From JBBSDP01 sp963754335 (lineage in GTDB: Bacteria > Planctomycetota > Phycisphaerae > Tepidisphaerales > Tepidisphaeraceae), in assembly GCA_963754335.1 (NCBI GenBank), contig CAVWFQ010000010.1, positions 1,550,001 through 1,614,000 on the forward strand: a DNA stretch of 64,000 bases, in the 5' to 3' direction. Below the pieces are notes generated by a model, which worked only from the letters and a program-made list of their open reading frames with translations, did no database searches and had not been told where the DNA came from. Numbering within the stretch: position 1 is the first letter of the stretch; every line of letters starts with the position of its first letter. Both the position numbers and the translations under genes were made by a program. Of the stretch, positions 31,951-42,250 are shown piece by piece.

Positions 31951-33519
31951 ATGGCGGACATGGCGACGGAAACGCTTTCCGATTTTATTGCAACGCTCGA
32001 TGGGGCAGGCGAACTCCATCGCGTCAAAGCTGCGCGTCAATCCTGTTCTGGAGATCGCCGAAATTGCCGATCGAATGAGCAAATCGCCGGCTCCCCACGG
32101 TCACAATGAACTCGACAAGAGCGACGCCGGTAAACTCGGCGGAAAAGCGCTGCTGTTTGAAAACGTCGAAGGGTCGGACATACCCGTCGCGATCAACACC
32201 TTTGGCAGTTACTGGCGGATCAACCAGGCGCTGGGGACAGAAAATCTCGATGCGCTGGCGGAGCGCGTGCAGCAATTGGTGAAGCCGGAAATTCCGACCA
32301 CGCTGATGGAGAAAATGAAGAAGCTGCCGGATCTGATCAAGATGGGAAGTTATCCGCCCAAGTCCGTGCGAAGCGGAATTTGCCAGCAGGTGGTGCTCGA
32401 AGGGGACCGAGCCGACCTGACACGGCTGCCGATTATTCAATGCTGGCCGCTGGATGGAAATCTCGGCAGCGGGCAGGTCTTCGATCCCGATGCGTGCGCG
32501 AAGATCACCGAACGCGGCACCGGGCGCTACATCACCTTCGCCGGCATTCACACGAAAAACCCCGAGACCGGCGACCGAAACATCGGCATGTATCGCGTGC
32601 AGCTCTTCGGCCCGCGCAAATGCGCGATGCACTGGCACATGCACCACGACGGCGCGCGGCATTTCCGCCTCTACAAAGCGCGAACGAAAAGATGCCGCTG
32701 GCGATCGTGCTCGGCGGCGAATCGATCCTGCCTTACGCGGCCACCGCCCCGCTGCCGCCGGGCGTTGAAGAACTTCTCTTCGCCGGCTTCCTCAACGGCG
32801 CGGGCCTGTCGCTGGTCAAATGCCGCACGATCGATCTGGAAGTTCCCGCCAACGCGGAGATCGTCATCGAAGGCTTTGTCGATCCGAACGAAACGCTGAT
32901 GGAAGGCCCCTTCGGCGACCACACGGGTTTTTATTCGCTGGCCGACCGGTATCCCGCGTTTCACGTCACCGCCATCACGCATCGCAAGAACCCGATCTAT
33001 CCGACGACGATCGTCGGCAAGCCGCCGATGGAGGATTATTTTCTCGGCAAGGCGACCGAGCGGGTCTTCCTGCCGCTGCTGAAAATGCTCATCCCCGACA
33101 TCGTCGATTATTCCCTGCCGATCACCGGCGTCTTTCACAACTGCGCATTCATCAAGATTCGCAAGGAATATCCATATCAGGCCCGGCGCGTGATGCACGC
33201 CATCTGGGGAGCGGGACAGATGTCGTTCACCAAGTTCATCGTCGTGGTGGACGAGCACGTCAACGTTCACAACGAGCAGGATGTGCTGTTTCATCTCTTC
33301 GCCAATTGCGATCCGGCGCGAGACACCGAAATCGTCCGCGGCCCGGTCGATATCCTGGATCATGCCAGCCCGGATCTGGGTGCGGGAAGCAAGATCGGTT
33401 TCGACGCGACGGTAAAATTGCCCGCGGAAGGAAAAGTGCGGAAGTGGCCCGAAGAATTGGAGATGGATGCTGCAACGAAGGAATTGGTGACGAGAAGATG
33501 GAAGGAATATGGGTTTTAG
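31951..33519 (+). CDS. ubiD: UbiD-family decarboxylase (two frameshifts)
   Basis: About 523 residues when joined. N-terminal LSDFIATLDGAGELHRVK, then NPVLEIAEIADRM, the prFMN-binding region (GRYITFAGIHTKNPETGDRN, then MYRVQLFGPRKCAMHWHMHH) and the E..E motif region (FVDPNETLMEGPFGDHTGFY) are all visible. UbiD enzymes carry out reversible non-oxidative decarboxylation with prenylated FMN, e.g. in ubiquinone or menaquinone synthesis or on aromatic acids. An extra base at about 32,021-32,030 and a missing one at about 32,675-32,684 split it. ATG 31951 is chosen; an ATG three codons later is also possible. No UbiX gene is in the window, so the substrate cannot be told. Confidence 0.9.
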
Positions 33520-33527
33520 TCTCGAAG

Positions 33528-33547
33528 TCGCTTGCGCCTTCGCGATT
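33528..33547. repeat. Repeat family B (TCGCTTGCGCCTTCGCGAT), single arm
   Basis: Single copy just after the UbiD stop. The same sequence occurs, in either orientation, at 38,931, 38,988, 56,249 and 56,289. Confidence 0.7.
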
Positions 33548-33609
33548 GGTCTGCAAATGAAGGAGCACCTCCCACAGCCAGTTTGGGATTTCGTCGTCCA
33601 ATATGACGG

Positions 33610-34392
33610 TTGGGCCTTCCAGCGTTAGACCCAAAATCGAAGAGTGCGCCGCTCGTGGCAATTCCCCAACCCCAACTTCGCTCCAGCGATTCTTTCTTGA
33701 GCGGCCCGAGCTTTCCGCGATCGATGCGGTGGTGGTCCCTTACTCAATGGCTCATTGCGATCAACGTCTCAATCTTCGTGATCGATTGGCTCTCCTCCGG
33801 CATTCTCACGGAATTCGGAGCATTTTCCGCGGAAAATGGCATCTTTCGTCTTCAAATCTGGCGATGGGTGACCTGCCAATTCCTACACAACGATCCCCTG
33901 CATCTGATCTTCAACATGTGGGCGCTGTGGATTTTCGGACCGCCTGTCGAAGCACGATTGCGGCGTCAGTCCTTCATCGCTTTTTATCTCCTGAGCGGCC
34001 TCGGCGGCGTTCTCGGATATCTGTTTCTATGGAGGCTGGCAATCCTTGAAACCACGCGCGAGACTCAGCTCATCGGCGCGTCCGCCTGCATCTTCGGCTG
34101 CCTCGTCGCCGCGGCTCATTTCGCGCCCAACGCAATCATTCGATACGTATTTCCGCCGATCACGCTTCGATTGCGGACGATCGCATGGATTTGCGTCGGC
34201 CTGGCGATCGTGGTGATCGCCAGGCATGGGGAAAATTCCGGCGGCGAAGCAGCTCATCTCGGCGGCGCCGCGGTCGGATTCGTGCTGGTCCGAAACATGT
34301 CGTGGCTGAACGTCATGCGCATCGGCTCGCGCCTGCGCCGATTCTGGAAACCCGGAGATCCGGCGAGCAATTTCTTTCGGAAGGACATTTGA
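33610..34392 (+). CDS. Rhomboid-family intramembrane serine protease
   Basis: Up to 260 residues with about six membrane helices. Rhomboid signatures are present: WRWVTCQFLHNDPLHLIFNMW (the HxxxHxxxN-type loop), the catalytic serine in IGASACIFG, and the catalytic histidine in GEAAHLGGAAVGF. Rhomboids cut membrane proteins within the bilayer. The start is uncertain: the frame opens at TTG 33610, and the first ATG is 33724 just before helix 1 (MRWWSLTQWLIAINVS). The substrate is unknown. The gene converges on metK with a strong terminator between them. Confidence 0.88.
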   Translation: MGLPALDPKSKSAPLVAIPQPQLRSSDSFLSGPSFPRSMRWWSLTQWLIAINVSIFVIDWLSSGILTEFGAFSAENGIFRLQIWRWVTCQFLHNDPLHLIFNMWALWIFGPPVEARLRRQSFIAFYLLSGLGGVLGYLFLWRLAILETTRETQLIGASACIFGCLVAAAHFAPNAIIRYVFPPITLRLRTIAWICVGLAIVVIARHGENSGGEAAHLGGAAVGFVLVRNMSWLNVMRIGSRLRRFWKPGDPASNFFRKDI

Positions 34393-34403
34393 CGAAATTA
34401 AAA

Positions 34404-34434
34404 GAGGAGCGCGGTCCGTAAGACCGCGCTCCTC
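34404..34434 (-). terminator. Rho-independent terminator of metK
   Basis: Perfect 13-bp stem GAGGAGCGCGGTC / GACCGCGCTCCTC with a five-base loop. Read on the minus strand it is followed by TTTTAATTT, so it serves metK; it may also slow rhomboid transcription arriving from the other side. Confidence 0.88.
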
Positions 34435-34467
34435 AACTTGACCGTATTCGAATTCAGCGGGACTGGA

Positions 34468-35729
34468 TCATCCAGCCTTGCGGACCCGGATTCCCGCGGC
34501 TTTCGCCAGGGCCTCGGCCTTGTCGGTCTTCTCCCAGGAGAATGCTCCGTCGGGGCCCGGCTTACGGCCGAAATGGCCGTGGCGGGCGGTCTGCTTGTAG
34601 ATCGGACGAAGCAGATTCAGGTGCTTGATGATGCCGCGTGGGGTTAGCGAAAAGTGCTCGCGGATCAGTTCTGCGATCTGGTCTTCCGGAATGACCGCGG
34701 TATTTTCAGTGCTCACGGTCACACTCACGGGGTGGGCCACGCCAATGGCGTAGGCGAGCTGCACCTCGGCGTTGGCGCCAGTCCGGCGGCAACAATGTTC
34801 TTGGCGATGTAGCGTCCCATGTAGCAGGCGCTGCGATCGACCTTGGAGGGGTCCTTGCCGCTGAATGCGCCGCCTCCGTGCGCGCCCCGTCCGCCGTAGC
34901 TGTCTACGATGATCTTGCGGCCGGTGAGGCCGGTGTCCCCGTGCGGGCCGCCAACGACGAATTTGCCGGTGGGATTGATGTGGAAGATGATCTGGTCATC
35001 CCAAAGTTTTTTCGGAATGCATGGGCGGATCACCTGCTCAATGATGTCCTTTTTTGCCTTTTCGGTGATGACGTCCTTCTTTTTGTCCAGGACGCTCTCA
35101 TCGTGCTGGGTCGAAACAACGACCGTATGCACACGGACGGGCTGCTCGCCGACATATTCGATCGTGACCTGGCTCTTGCCATCGGGGCGAAGCCAACCCA
35201 ATTTGCGATTCTGGTGCTGCTCGGCCAGACGCTCGACGATCCGATGAGCGAGGTGGATCGGAAGCGGCATCAGTTCCGGCGTCTCGTCGCAGGCATAGCC
35301 GAACATGAGGCCCTGGTCTCCGGCGCCCTGTTCCTTGTCGTTGTCCTCGGCCTTATCGACGCCGCGGGCAATGTCCGGCGACTGGCTGTGGATTGCGGAA
35401 AGCACGCCGCATGAATGGTAATCAAACCCGATGTCGGGATGGACGTATCCGATCTCTTTGATCGTGTCGCGCGCGACCTGGGCCGCGTCGATATAGGCGG
35501 TCGTGGTGACTTCGCCGGCGAGAACAACCTGGCCGGTCGTCACCAGCGTTTCGCAGGCGACGCGGGCCTTGGGGTCCTGCGCGAGAATCGCGTCGAGGAC
35601 CGCATCGCTGATCTGGTCGGCCACCTTATCGGGATGGCCCATGGTAACGGACTCGCTGGTGAATAAGTGGTTGCTGCGGCGGTATTCGGGAGGCACTAGA
35701 ACTCCTTCCAATCGGTTTTCGCTGGACAT
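34468..35729 (-). CDS. metK: S-adenosylmethionine synthetase (one frameshift)
   Basis: About 421 residues. It makes SAM from methionine and ATP in the cytoplasm. Visible motifs: FTSESVTMGHPDKVADQISD, GDQGLMFGYA, the P-loop-like GGPHGDTGLTGRKIIVDSYG, GGGAFSGKDPSKVDRS and the C-terminal GHFGRKPGPDGAFSWEKTD. One G is missing at about 34,774-34,780 (GCGCC for GCGGCC); the repaired sequence reads LAANAEVQLAYAIG. ATG 35729 (MSSENRLEG) is preferred; the frame stays open 18 codons further upstream. It is longer than the usual 385-400 residues because of an N-terminal extension and an insertion around DKAEDNDKEQ. Confidence 0.95.
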
Positions 35730-35901
35730 CGCGGGTGAGGGATCTCGAACGCCCGCCTTACAATGGCGGACGCCAATCGACATCGTTCTTTATTACTGTC
35801 GGATCTGCAGCGAAGCAAGTTGAACCAAACACCTGCGGCAACGTCCCGAACACGAATCTGCCGATTTATGGGACTCGGAGAAATGGAAAGGGCCCCCATT
35901 C

Positions 35902-38276
35902 CTATTTCTTGTCTTTTTTCTTCTTGTTGAACAAATCGCCCAGCGCATCGAGCGGATTGTCCGGCGATGCTGGCTGTGTTTCGCCCGATGAGGTGTTGTC
36001 CTGATCACCACTCTTTTTCTGACCGAGCAGGCCGGGCAGGTTTTTGAGAACGCTGGCCGGAGCGTTCTCGAACAGGTTCTTTTGGATCGCCGCGTTCGTG
36101 TCGAATGCCGGCGCACTGACAGTTCCGCCAACGGGTAGTTGGATTCCGTTCGGCATGACGCTGGAAAAGAGCTGATCGTTCGCCCCAAAAAGTTTCCACG
36201 GGAGCTGCAACACCATGTGCAGATCTTGTTTCTGCAATCCCATGGTGCCTGCAAGGTGGAGAGGCCGTTCTTTCTCTGTGAGAGTCAGATTCATGTCGTG
36301 CGTCGTAATCCCGTTCGCGATTCGGATCGTGTAATTCTTGATCCCCCCGCGAATGCCCTTGACGAAATTGGTGTTGATCTTCGGACCAATTGCCTGGAGC
36401 GCCGAGCTGACCGATCCAAACATGCCCGCGATATTCGGACCGGCCAGATCAACGTTTTGTACGGCAACGACCACTTCCATCACGCCGTCATTTTCCTTGG
36501 CGGTCGAGTTCATGAGGTTGTCGAGCGGAAGGCGATCGCATTTGTTGATCGTCACGTCAAGAATTCCGCCGGCGCTGCTCGCTCCAGCGAAGAGAAAATT
36601 TCCCACCGGGCTGCCCATCGCGCTGGCCAGAGCGGGATTGATAGAGATGTTCTTCATCAGCGCCGTCGCCGGGTTCATGGAGAGCCGGGGATGGTCGCCG
36701 CTCATGTCGAGCATTGCTCCACCAAGGTTGATCTGCCCGCCGTTACAGGAGGCCGGCTGCGGGTAATCGCCGGGCTTGTCGGACAGCGCGACGAGAAATT
36801 TTCCATTTTCGCCATAGATGGGAAGATCGAAATTCCGGATATCGAGTCCTTTGTCGGTGAAGGACGCAATACTCAGGCCTGCTTGGACCCGAACCGATCG
36901 AAGGGCCACATTCGCCGGAACATTGGCCGGGTAACTGCCGGCGACGGAAATCCGCTTCGTAAACTGCCCGGCGACCTGCATCTCCTTGAGTGATTCCCGG
37001 CTCGATGGTGAAAGCAGCGGGAACGCGACTTTCCAGAGCTTGGCCAGATCGTAACTGAGGTCCAGGCCACCGGCGGGATGCAGCGCCCCATCCGAAGCCA
37101 GCCCGACATGCAACCCGTCCGGCGACGCTTGCTTGAGTCCGAGCAGTCCCTGTTTGTCGCTTAAATCGAGCTGCGCGAAATTCACCGTTTTCATTCCGCC
37201 GTTCACGGCGAACGAACCGGCGGTTTGAAAATTCACTGCGTCGTCGGCGAGCACGACCTGCTTGTTCATTCCCACATTCAGGCCGGTCACGCTCATTTGC
37301 GTATGGAATGCGCCGTCCTGATTCGGCTTGAGTCCGATGTCGAGTTCTTCGTTGACGATCCCTTCCAGCCGATCGATTCCGCTCGATCCCATGAATGGCG
37401 CGATGCTGGCCAGATCGAGATTGGCCAGCGAAATCTTCTGTTCAACCTGCCCGTCACTCAGGATGTGCGGCAGATCGGCGAACATCACGTTATTCTTGAC
37501 GAGGAGCGTTGTTCCATTGATGGAAATGGTGCCCGGCGTATTCTGCCCCAGCGCCAGTACCGCCTTGATCGATTCGGTAATCGGCTGATTGATGTCAGGC
37601 ACGTTGACATCGCAATCGAGCGATCGCAGATAGGCGGTCTGACCGGCCTGGCGGTCTTCGATCGTGCCGTTGCAATTCTGCAATACAAATTCGGCGCGAA
37701 CATCGGGAAGTTTGGCGGGAGCCGATGGCTCTTGTGGCGCGGCAGGATGCTTGTCTTCTTTCGGCTCGGAGGGACCGGGCGCGGATGGCGCCGGCTTCGG
37801 CTCGGACTTGGCGAGCTTTGCGAAATTCAGCGTGCCGTCCTTTTCGCGCACGGCCGTGAAATTGAGCCCATCCACCACGATTTTGCCCAGATCATATCGG
37901 CCGTGAATCACGCTCCAGATCGACGGATGAGCCGTGAGATGCGAAAGCTTCAGAATTTCCGCGCCGGTGTCGTCGCTGACGTGCAACCCATCCAGACGAA
38001 ATGCGCCGCTCCAACCCAGCGACCAATCATCGATCTGCACGTGGCCGTTCAGGTTCTCGTTGACTTTCCCCAGAACATATCCGCGGGCCGCGCCCGTGCT
38101 GGCAATCGTTGGAATGAGGAGGATCAGGACGAGCAACAACACCAGGATGACCCCCACGATCATCAGCCAGCGGCGTCGCCTGCGCTTTGGAGGCTTGCGC
38201 CCGCGGCCGCGGGAGATCGAGAATCGGGGATTGGATTGGACGACGACGGACCTGGCGGTGGATCGATTTGGCTCAT
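35902..38276 (-). CDS. AsmA-like membrane-anchored protein (probable frameshift in the N-terminal tail)
   Basis: The main open frame (35,902-38,163, 753 residues) begins with a membrane helix MIVGVILVLLLVLILLIPTI, followed by an AsmA/DUF748-like N-terminal motif (VQIDDWSLGWSGAFRLDGLH; LSHLTAHPSIWSVIHGRY), a Pro/Ala linker (about 128-160) and a long beta-rich C-terminal body ending in a Lys-rich tail. Just upstream the sequence encodes KPPKRRRRRWL in frame, an expected basic stop-transfer flank, and ATG 38276 (MSQIDPPPGPSSS) lies in a neighbouring frame, so one indel near 38,200 probably hides the true start. AsmA-like proteins bridge the periplasm and help lipid transport in other bacteria; the role here is inferred. 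Confidence 0.8.
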
Positions 38277-38298
38277 GGGATCAAGGAATTGGGAGAAC

Positions 38299-38763
38299 TC
38301 ATTTCCTGGTCGGCAGATCCACGCGAATCATTCCCGTGCGGTCGAGAACAGAATGCACGGTAGGCCGGCCGTCAGGATAGCTGTCATTGGTATTGCCGCG
38401 GCGCGGGTTTTGCCCGCCACCACGGACGGCCTGATTGCCGTTGGCGCCGCCGTTACCTCCGTTCGACCCGACAAATCCGAGAACCGACCCGCCATTTTGA
38501 AATGTAAAATTCTGAAGCGACAGGAGCGCGGAATTCGCCGGGCGCATCGTGAGCGTGACGTACTTCTCGTCAGCGCTCACCACCGCCTGCACGTCGTTGA
38601 TGACACCTGAGTTGACGACGCCGATTTCCGGCGTGAAGGAAGTTCCGCTGGCGGCGTAAAATGGGGGCACTTGCGCACTGGCGGAGTGGGGCGCAAACAA
38701 ACCTGCGCCGACAGCTGCGACGATCAAAGTAAAGAGATTCCAGCCGATGCGTCTGCTGCTCAT
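38299..38763 (-). CDS. Small secreted hypothetical protein
   Basis: 154 residues from ATG 38763, placed behind CAGGAGTGCGT. Signal peptide IGWNLFTLIVAAVGAGLFAP, cut near SASA. The mature part has a beta-rich core (VVSADEKYVTLTMRPANSAL) reminiscent of the strand that follows secretin domains in planctomycete GspD-like proteins, then a Gly/Asn-rich linker (GSNGGNGGANGNQAVRGGG) and a basic end. I cannot assign a function. It precedes the AsmA-like gene by about 20 bases and is probably co-transcribed. Confidence 0.7.
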   Translation of the reverse strand: MSSRRIGWNLFTLIVAAVGAGLFAPHSASAQVPPFYAASGTSFTPEIGVVNSGVINDVQAVVSADEKYVTLTMRPANSALLSLQNFTFQNGGSVLGFVGSNGGNGGANGNQAVRGGGQNPRRGNTNDSYPDGRPTVHSVLDRTGMIRVDLPTRK

Positions 38764-38930
38764 ACGCACTCCTGGTTGAAATGCCTGCCGCGACGCGGTG
38801 CAGTTCGACCCGTGTAGATTGTAACGTGACTGCAGCGACAATTCCTGTCAATTCTGAATTTCGTCTGGGGGTCCGTATGGAGCTTGATTGCGAGGGAAAT
38901 TTCGCCCTCTCGAGCACATGGAAACTTCGA

Positions 38931-39010
38931 ATCGCGAAGGCGCAAGCGACGGACCGGCGTCGGCGCGTCAACGCGCTCACGCCGCCTCGTCGCTTGCGCC
39001 TTCGCGATTC
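38931..39010. repeat. Repeat family B, inverted pair at the 3' end of the HDOD gene
   Basis: ATCGCGAAGGCGCAAGCGA at 38,931 and TCGCTTGCGCCTTCGCGAT from about 38,990, separated by about 37 bases, form a long hairpin immediately downstream of the HDOD stop. Confidence 0.8.
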
Positions 39011-39020
39011 TCCTCTGCGA

Positions 39021-39926
39021 TCAGGACATGAAATTGGAGGCGGCCGCAACGAGCTGGTCGAGCCTCGCGCGAGTGTTGTCCAGAATGGCGGGAGTAATGT
39101 GAAGGGCGTCCAATTCTGAAGGCTCCAGGGTCTGACCAACCGCCGTCAAAGGAAATCCATGCTTGGTCTGGCAGCAAATCGTGTCGGCGACGCGGATGAG
39201 ACCCACCAGAAGGCGGTGCGGTTCGGCCACCGGCGCCGGATCGTGATGAAAACCGGCAACGAGCTGGCAGGCACGCGGAAATTTCCAATGTTCGGCCAGC
39301 GCCATCCCCAGTTGCTGATGGTCCACCCCGATGATCCCGCGCTCGAGCTCGCAGAAACTGGGACTTGCCACGCCGGCGGCGGCGGTCTCCGCTCCTTCGG
39401 TGGTGCGCTCGCAGATTTCCTTCAATTTTTCGGGCGAAGTCTGAAGCGAAATCAGAATTCCGATGTCATGGATCATTCCGCCGAGAAATGCTTCTTCCGC
39501 GATCGGAACGCGTAACTGCTGCGCCATGTCGCGCGCAGCGACTCCGACGGCAACGCAGTGTGTCCATAGATCTTTTGCCGTGTAGCTCGCGCACAGGCGT
39601 GATCCGCGAAACAATTGGCCGATGCTGGCGGCGACCGCAATATTTTTGACGGCGTTGAGCCCCAACAGGACGATCGCGCGCTCGACCGTTCCCACCTGGC
39701 CGGGGAGACCGTAAAAAGCGCTGTTGACCACCTTGAGGATTCGAGCCACCAGGGCGGGATCGTGGGAGACGATTTTATGAAGCTGCGTTGCGCTGCTGCG
39801 CGGATCTTCCACGGTGGCGATGATCCGAGCCGTGACTTCAGGCAGCGTTGCAATGGTGGAGATCTTGCGGATCAGCTCCATGACCAGCTTGCTGGATTTG
39901 GGTTCGCTCGCCACGGCGGTAGACAT
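39021..39926 (-). CDS. HDOD-domain signalling protein
   Basis: 301 residues, intact. ATG 39926 follows GAGGAGCTGTCG. The HDOD domain covers about residues 15-215: LPEVTARIIATVEDPRSSAT, LVARILKVVNSAFYGL, ERAIVLLGLNAVKNIA, then the degenerate HD motif FLGGMIHDIGILI and ALAEHWKFP with GFHHDP. HDOD proteins are non-enzymatic relatives of HD-GYP domains and act in signalling, motility or cell-cycle control. No second domain is fused. It stands alone between repeat-filled spacers. Confidence 0.9.
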   Translation of the reverse strand: MSTAVASEPKSSKLVMELIRKISTIATLPEVTARIIATVEDPRSSATQLHKIVSHDPALVARILKVVNSAFYGLPGQVGTVERAIVLLGLNAVKNIAVAASIGQLFRGSRLCASYTAKDLWTHCVAVGVAARDMAQQLRVPIAEEAFLGGMIHDIGILISLQTSPEKLKEICERTTEGAETAAAGVASPSFCELERGIIGVDHQQLGMALAEHWKFPRACQLVAGFHHDPAPVAEPHRLLVGLIRVADTICCQTKHGFPLTAVGQTLEPSELDALHITPAILDNTRARLDQLVAAASNFMS

Positions 39927-40161
39927 CGACAGCTCCTCAATCGAACAGACCTCCTTGTTATCGAACCAAGCCGCCGAACACTTGAGAATCCATCGCGGCG
40001 GTAAGGGGAGTGCCGCTTAATCGGGGATAGCGGCCAATCCGGCGCTCAGACTATTGGACTATAAATGAGCGTGCGCGAGTACGCGCATGCGCGGTAGTGA
40101 CGCTGCCCTACGGGACAGCGGCTAAAAGCTGATTCGACAGTGCGTGTTCGCGCAAGGTCGT

Positions 40162-41354
40162 TTAGAACGCGATCAGCTTCTGCCGTGATCGCTCCAGATC
40201 GACCCGGGCAAGTGTTGCGGCGATACGAAGCGCGGCTCCTGCGCCGCCGTACGCGTTCGCTCCGCTGCTCCGTTTGGGCCGCCCACGGTTCCAGACCCTT
40301 CTTAACGCTTTGGCAATCTCGTCCCCGTCGTTCCCAACATGAATGACATTGCGACTCCTCTCCCGTCCCTCCTGGCGCCGGCCGATATCGATCACCGGCG
40401 TGCCGAAAGTCGCAGCTTCAATCATTCCCGCGGAACTGTTTCCGACGAGCAGCGCGGCATCTCGGAGTAATGCCAGGAAAATGGGCCGCGACAGATCACG
40501 ACAAAACTCGATGTGGCCTGACACGCCCCGCTTTCGCGATTCGACCTCCCACTGCTGCGCAATTCCGCCAGACCCGGGATCATTGTTCGGATAGATCACG
40601 ACAACGGCCTCAAACCCAGTGTCGCGCGTCGCGGCAAGAACCTTTCGCGCTTTGTCACGTTCGACATTCGGATCGGCCGTTTCGGGATGCAATGCAAGCA
40701 GCGCGTAACGACGCCTGTTCAATCGCCCAAAACGCTCGCGGAGCTGGCTCCAGCTCGCGGCCTCGGCCTTAATCCCGTCCAGCCCCGGAGATCCGGCGCG
40801 ATGAATGCGCCACAGATCCTCGCCCAGTTTCCGAATTCGCGCGGCGCTCCCGGCTGTGGCGGGAAAATGCACATGCGCCAGCTTGGTGATCGCATGACGA
40901 AGTGAATCATCGACAAGCCCAAGTGCCCGATCCCCTCCGTGCACGTGAGCGACGACACGGCCGGCGATGTGCCCCGCCGCCGCGCCGGCGAATGCTTCGA
41001 CGCGATCTCCGACGATCAGGACGATTTCCGTTTGCAGCTTTTCGAAGGCTGACGCCAGCTTGCTGATTGCCTGCCCGGTCTGAACGGCGGCGTGCGTTTG
41101 AGAGCCGTCGCCGCCCGACGCCCAGGGAATGATTCGATCGACTTTGAAGCCAGCCGCGCCGATCGCGTCGAGGCTTTTGCCCCGCGAAGAATCCAGATGC
41201 ATTCCGGTAGCGACGATCTGTAGAGCGATCGACGAGTGATTGGACAGGGCCTCCAGCGTCGAGCGCATCAGACCGAATTCGCGCGCGTACCCGTGACAAA
41301 GCAGACGCGCCTCGGCGTGATCCGTCTGCTTTTTGAATTGGATGCGCGAGCCAT
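40162..41354 (-). CDS. UDP-N-acetylglucosamine 2-epimerase (hydrolysing), NeuC-like (one frameshift)
   Basis: About 398 residues. The family N-terminus VCFVTGTRAEFGLMRSTLEAL is recovered only after restoring one base at 41,279-41,287 (ACGCGCGCGAATTC); the frame then reaches ATG 41354. Other motifs: LQIVATGMHLD, VLIVGDRVEAFA, VAHVHGGDRALG, LHPETAD and the C-terminal LLVGNSSAGMIEAATFGTPV. The enzymes convert UDP-GlcNAc to ManNAc plus UDP (NeuC) or its diacetyl form in sialic or legionaminic acid synthesis. No NeuB or NeuA is nearby, so the product sugar is uncertain. Confidence 0.87.
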
Positions 41355-41405
41355 CCGCCGGATTCTAAATCATCAGTGCTTGCAGTGCCCCACAGCTGAA
41401 TGAAT

Positions 41406-42101
41406 TCATTTAAATTGATAATCAGCAGTCCCCTTCCCGTCTTTCAAAGTCACTTTCTGATCGTGCTCCCCGAATCGTTCCTGCCAGAAGGTTAGCGTGT
41501 ATTGGCCGTCCGACAGTCCTTTCGTGTCAATGGAATAAACGCCGTCCGCATCGGTGACGGCAAAATAGGGATTATTGATTACGCAAATCCACGCCGACAT
41601 CCAGGGATGAACTTCGCACTTGACCTTGAAATTTTCGGGGAGATCGTAGTGGGCGATTTTCTTTTGGCCTGGACCGGACGCGAAGTTGAAAGGGTCGTTA
41701 TTGAAGCACAAACCATGCACGTTGTGCTGACATTTGTCGCTGTTCAGGACGTCAATCTCCTGACCCACCATGCAGGCGATGACATGCGGCTGATAGACGC
41801 ATCCTTTTTGGTCGAGCACTACCGCCTTCTGAGGAACCTGGGCTTTGTTGGCGGGTGCGTTCATCTTGATCGAGACAACGACGTTCTGGAGTTCTCCTTT
41901 GGGGCCAGCCACGACTGTTTCTTCGAGCACCGGATCCTTATGAAGTTTGCCGCAGTTCGAATCGTTGGCGATGGCCTTGATCGGCGGCATGACCGGCGGC
42001 TGGCCCTGCAAGGTAACGTTTCCGGTGATCTGGCTGAAGGCGGACCCGGACATTCCGATACAAACGAAAGCCGCTGACATCGCGCAAATGAGCTTCGTCA
42101 T
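41406..42101 (-). CDS. Secreted cupredoxin-like copper-binding protein
   Basis: 231 residues from ATG 42101 behind AAAGGATGCGTC. Signal peptide ICAMSAAFVCIGMSGSAFS. The mature protein begins with a carboxypeptidase-regulatory-like strand (GNVTLQGQPPVMPP) and carries likely type-1 copper ligands: His in KCQHNVHGL, then Cys, His and Met in KCEVHPWMSAWICV, followed by NPYFAVTDADGVYSI. This order (His...Cys-x-x-His...Met) fits cupredoxins used in electron transfer. It lies downstream of the TIGR03790 gene, with about 140 bases between. Confidence 0.82.
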   Translation of the reverse strand: MTKLICAMSAAFVCIGMSGSAFSQITGNVTLQGQPPVMPPIKAIANDSNCGKLHKDPVLEETVVAGPKGELQNVVVSIKMNAPANKAQVPQKAVVLDQKGCVYQPHVIACMVGQEIDVLNSDKCQHNVHGLCFNNDPFNFASGPGQKKIAHYDLPENFKVKCEVHPWMSAWICVINNPYFAVTDADGVYSIDTKGLSDGQYTLTFWQERFGEHDQKVTLKDGKGTADYQFK

Positions 42102-42204
42102 GACGCATCCTTTCCGGCCGGTTAATGGGAGTTCGCCCCACAAAAACTTACCGGCCCTCGGACGCACTGTTGAGATGTGACACGGGTGCGCGACAGAATC
42201 GGCC

Positions 42205-42250
42205 TGGGGTGAGGGCAATCGGGATCGCGCCCTGAAGACCCTCACCCCGG
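42205..42250. repeat. Repeat family A, decayed copy
   Basis: GGGGTGAGGGCAATC and its inverse GACCCTCACCCC remain around a shortened centre. The stop codon of the TIGR03790 gene (…CCGGGG TGA GGG on the coding strand) is formed by the repeat itself. Confidence 0.65.

Noticed and set aside
31988..33519. Two separate UbiD-like genes
   Set aside because: The two frames hold the consecutive N- and C-terminal halves of one UbiD protein without overlap in homology.
35730..35901. SAM riboswitch upstream of metK
   Set aside because: The 5' region was read for known SAM riboswitch cores; no conserved core or consistent pairing was recognised. A covariance search would be decisive.
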